A DNA stretch of 31,330 nt from Welwitschia mirabilis (taxonomy: Eukaryota; Gnetophyta; Gnetopsida; Welwitschiales), in the NCBI GenBank assembly GCA_051453625.1, contig JBOZIK010000001.1, forward strand, positions 168,062,001 through 168,093,330, written 5' to 3'. The notes beneath the pieces were generated by a model, which saw only the letters and a list, made by a program, of their open reading frames with translations, was not told where the DNA came from and did not search any database. The position numbers and the translations under genes are program-made. This document shows positions 29,231 to 31,330 of the stretch, piece by piece (position 1 is the first letter of the stretch; every line of letters begins with the position of its first letter).

Positions 29231-29304
29231 TTTCAGTAATACACACATAGTTATTTCCATTGATTTTCATACTATAAGTACTTATTCTGGTTGCGTTTCA
29301 ATTT

Positions 29305-29690
29305 AAACACAACTATGGCACCATTGGACAGGGGTGAAATGGGCAAAGATTGTACTATGCTTCCAACTAGGTTTCACACTTTTAAAGCGGAAATTGCATG
29401 GTTTGAAGAAATTTGTAATGCCAGTGGTGGATCCTCTGGATAAGGAGATGCCCCAACTCCTTCCACATTTGATCTAAAGAGTGGTGCTTCTTCACAAACA
29501 AGACCAAAAACTAACATTGAGGATCTTAGTACTACACATATTGCCCATATCAATGATATAAAGTAATCAACATTGTATAGCATGCCTTTCAACAAGGAAG
29601 AGCATGATGCTGCACATGCTAAAATTGCATAACTTTGGTACAAAAACGTGCTACCTTTCTAGGCATTTAGAGATCTCGAATTTTGGAGGT
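29305..29690 (+). pseudogene. hAT transposase, linker to pre-DUF659 segment
   Basis: The frame reads GEMGKDCTMLPTRFHTFK and further on EEHDAAHAKIA, stop, LWYKNVLPF, stop, AFRDLEFW (about 29600-29688). The second part matches the A-x-x-x-x-x-x-W/F-x-Y-x-N-x-x-P-F motif just upstream of DUF659. Stops occur at about 29419, 29563, 29630 and 29660. Confidence 0.65.
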
Positions 29691-29940
29691 GAGTAATCAT
29701 GTCATGAGGTAGGCAAGTGTTCCAAAATGACATCCTACCATTAGGTCACAAAGTAAATTAATGTCGTCACAACTACAATAGATATATTCATATCATGCAT
29801 TATTGAATCAAATATTGTATGATCACATAACATCGAAATTTAATTTTTAAGATTAGCACATCCTTGTAGGAGAATGCCTACAATAGTGTTTGAGGTCTTA
29901 TGGCATCCCATTGTTTTACGTGGACAAGCACTATTTGCTC
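29691..29940 (+). other. Probable intron or decayed coding gap in the hAT element
   Basis: No motif. The start of DUF659 (usually G-P-G-Y-x-P-P-S) cannot be read here. There may be an intron, but I could not fix both splice sites. Confidence 0.4.
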
Positions 29941-30124
29941 AAGTTTGATGGATGTATGAATGCTTAGAGGGGAAGACCCCTAGTTAATCTTTGTGTTGGT
30001 TTTCCGCAAAGGGAGCAATGTTCATTAAATCTGTAGATACAAAAGGGAAAGTCAAACAGATTGATTTCGTATTTGGCCCATATAGGAAGTGGCGAAAGAC
30101 GTTGATCTAAGAAATGTTGTGCAA
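29941..30124 (+). pseudogene. hAT transposase, DUF659 first exon piece (two frameshifts)
   Basis: FDGCMNA, stop, RGRPLVNLCVGF at 29944-30003 matches the S-D-G-W-T-x-x-x-x-R-x-L-x-N-F motif, including the first catalytic Asp (29947-29949). After a frameshift KGAMFIKSVDTKGKVK (about 30008-30055) continues the domain, and after another AKDVDLRNVVQ leads to the splice donor gtaagt at 30125. Confidence 0.75.
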
Positions 30125-30221
30125 GTAAGTATTTTATTGCATTCTTCAATCTTTTCACTATATAACGTTTCATCGCATTCTTTATTCACTTTCAAATTTC
30201 TTGAACTGTCCAAACTTATAG
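30125..30221 (+). other. Intron 97 bp (GT-AG, phase 0) in the hAT gene
   Basis: Donor gtaagt and acceptor cttatag. Splicing joins NVVQ to IITDNA, the normal continuous DUF659 reading. Confidence 0.8.
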
Positions 30222-30365
30222 ATTATCACAGACAATGCTACAATTTTCACTGCTACTTCAACGAGACTCCAGCTAGCATATGCTCACATCTACTGGTCTC
30301 CATGTATTGCTCACTGTCTAGATTTGTTGATTGAGGATATTGGTAAATCATCAGGAATTCAACCT
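30222..30365 (+). pseudogene. hAT transposase, intact catalytic exon
   Basis: The 144 bases give 48 codons with no stop. They begin IITDNATIFTATST and include YAHIYWSPCIAHCLDLLIED. They carry the second catalytic Asp (TDN, codon 30231-30233) and the C-x-x-H of the insertion region (Cys 30303-30305, His 30312-30314). Both ends abut consensus splice sites in phase 0. It is the best-preserved coding stretch of the whole window. Confidence 0.85.
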
Positions 30366-30491
30366 GTAAGTTAGTCAATTTAGTTTCTATTTTGCTAGTT
30401 AATTTGTCATTTTTTTAATTCAGCTACTTTCTACATTCTAGTTTCTGTTGATCATAATGTTTTTTCTTATCTATTCTTAATTTTCTTATAG
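30366..30491 (+). other. Intron 126 bp (GT-AG, phase 0) in the hAT gene
   Basis: Donor gtaagt and acceptor ttcttatag. T-rich as plant introns are. Confidence 0.75.
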
Positions 30492-30839
30492 GCTATGAAA
30501 AAGGCAAAGTACACTTGTAAGTTGATATATTCACATGAGTTCATTCATTCCTTACTCCCTTAGAACACTGAAGAGAGGAAGTTAATACGACTTGAAGTTA
30601 CCTAGTTTGCTACAACCTTCCTTGTGTTGCAAAATTTTCTAGTTTTCTAGAGTTTAAGAGTGAGTGGATGCATTTTTTCCTTTCTCAAAAACAGATGTCC
30701 AATAATCCTATCTTTGCTTGATTGTGGAGTTCCTAAGGGAGCCTATTGCAAAAGAGTTATATTTGATGATCCACTTGATAGTTTTGATAGTTCATTCCTA
30801 AAGAACACCTCTTGTGATATGGTTACACTCATTATGGAG
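30492..30839 (+). pseudogene. hAT transposase, third catalytic-region exon with three stops
   Basis: The 348 bases keep one frame of 116 codons. AMKKAKYTCKLIYSHEFIHS is followed by EERKLIRLEVT, stop, FATTFLVLQNF, matching the I-Y-x-H-x-x-x-L segment and the R-F-A-T-x-F-L-x-L-Q motif of the family. Three TAG stops are present. Donor gtaagt follows at 30840. Confidence 0.75.
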
Positions 30840-30957
30840 GTAAGTAACTAAGGAAGTTTAATTTGTTAACATGACTTTACCTTCATTTCTTCTCTATTAT
30901 TTTTCTTGTCTAACTTTGAAACTAGCTACATTATTTCTATTTTATGGTTTCAAGTAG
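30840..30957 (+). other. Intron 118 bp (GT-AG) in the hAT gene
   Basis: Donor gtaagt and acceptor caagtag. Confidence 0.7.
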
Positions 30958-31223
30958 ATATTAGAGCTCCTAGTGAGGATGCTGAGGTGAGTGGATTCTA
31001 ATAATCCGTGAATGGGATGTGTATGTGACGCTATGGTGAAGCTGAAGATCAAGATTAGATGAGTTTTCGCTGATAGGAAATTTGNNNGGAGAACAGAAGA
31101 AACAAATACCTTCATCAACAAGAGATTGGGCCAAATGCTCAAAACAAACTTAAATACAACTTATGTCCTAAACCCAAAGTTTGATTTGGGCAAGTATGAG
31201 GAATTAAGGCTATACCATACAAG
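30958..31223 (+). pseudogene. hAT transposase, fourth exon (stops; 3-N gap)
   Basis: ILELLVRMLR, stop, VDSNNP, stop, MGCVCDAMVKLK matches the L-x-x-L-V-x-V-L-R-x-V-D-x-x-x-P-x-M-G-x-x-Y-x-A-M motif. After a 3-N gap (31085-31087), the same frame reads INKRLGQMLKTNLNTTYVLN and then PKFDLGKYEELRLYHT, matching the L-H-x-A-x-x-x-L-N-P-x-F segment. A donor-like gtaatt follows at 31224. The catalytic Glu would lie in a later exon outside the window. Confidence 0.75.
31085..31087. other. 3-N ambiguity inside hAT exon
   Basis: The frame is the same on both sides, so the missing length is a multiple of three or the three N are true base calls left unresolved. Confidence 0.9.
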
Positions 31224-31330
31224 GTAATTTTTACATCATGATCTTAAATGATGTATTGGTTGACCGAATCCCTAATTTATGATTATCTTTTATGTTGTTA
31301 AGTTCTTGATTTTGTAATTATGAAAAGTTA

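Larger units (their letters stand above)
28997..31330 (+). mobile_element. hAT transposon remnant (BED/DUF659 transposase), runs off the window
   Basis: The pieces come in the order of plant hAT transposases: BED zinc finger, linker, DUF659 catalytic region, and the segment ahead of the C-terminal dimerisation domain. The dimerisation domain and the 3' end lie beyond 31330. The family cuts and pastes DNA with an RNase H-fold catalytic core. Frameshifts at the BED finger and near 29990-30100, and several stops, show that it is inactive. GT-AG introns can be placed exactly between catalytic exons, so this is a DNA copy and not a retrocopy. Confidence 0.8.

Noticed and set aside
29374-29643. 89-codon minus-strand frame
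   Set aside because: It is antisense to the hAT linker segment, which has recognisable sense-strand motifs.
1-31330. tRNA, rRNA, organelle or viral (pararetrovirus) genes
   Set aside because: No tRNA cloverleaf boxes, rRNA cores or pararetroviral coat/movement motifs were recognised; all RT-like pieces fit copia or LINE patterns.

Overview
This looks like nuclear DNA from a plant with a large, repeat-rich genome. The evidence is Ty1/copia LTR retrotransposon remnants, plant-type LINE fragments (a DUF4283-like ORF1 and a zf-RVT-like tail) and a plant-type BED/DUF659 hAT transposase with GT-AG introns. The sequence is AT-rich, and I find no intact host gene, tRNA or rRNA in 31 kb. I cannot name the species. 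A gymnosperm, a fern or a large-genome angiosperm would all fit. All family names rest on motif recognition by eye; no database search was run.

Layout. 1-5329: a decayed copia element on the + strand (gag, CCHC knuckle, protease, pre-integrase, integrase end, start of RT, acidic tail, polypurine tract, 3' LTR), interrupted by three 100-N gaps and carrying duplicated, already mutated blocks. 5640-6560: LINE ORF1-like remnant (- strand). 7650-9345: LINE reverse-transcriptase remnant (+). 9678-11080: C-terminal half of a similar LINE (-), so the two LINEs lie tail to tail. 11950-12400: a different LINE tail fragment (-). 12600-15380: AT-rich DNA with nothing recognisable. 15380-15640: unidentified peptide (-). 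15960-16460: copia RNase H remnant (-). 18190-19875: local tandem and direct duplications around a gap. 20208-20738: LTR-like segment followed by a tRNA-Met-type primer-binding site. 21874-22642: 660-N gap flanked by two copies of one repeat. 23579-24475: second LTR sharing structural features with the first. 26131-26347: 15-bp minisatellite. 27515-27811: short tandem repeats and a G-quadruplex-type G-rich patch. 27906-28669: gap. 28997-31330: hAT transposase pseudogene (+), with exons and introns still visible and running off the window.

The coding pieces do not work together. They are independent insertions at different stages of decay. The points most worth checking are the 15-bp pentamer-periodic array, the two LTRs that share a dispersed GGTTGACC/GGTCGACC motif array and a terminal stem-loop, the tail-to-tail LINE pair, the intron-containing hAT copy, and the gap-flanking duplications, which may be assembly artefacts.
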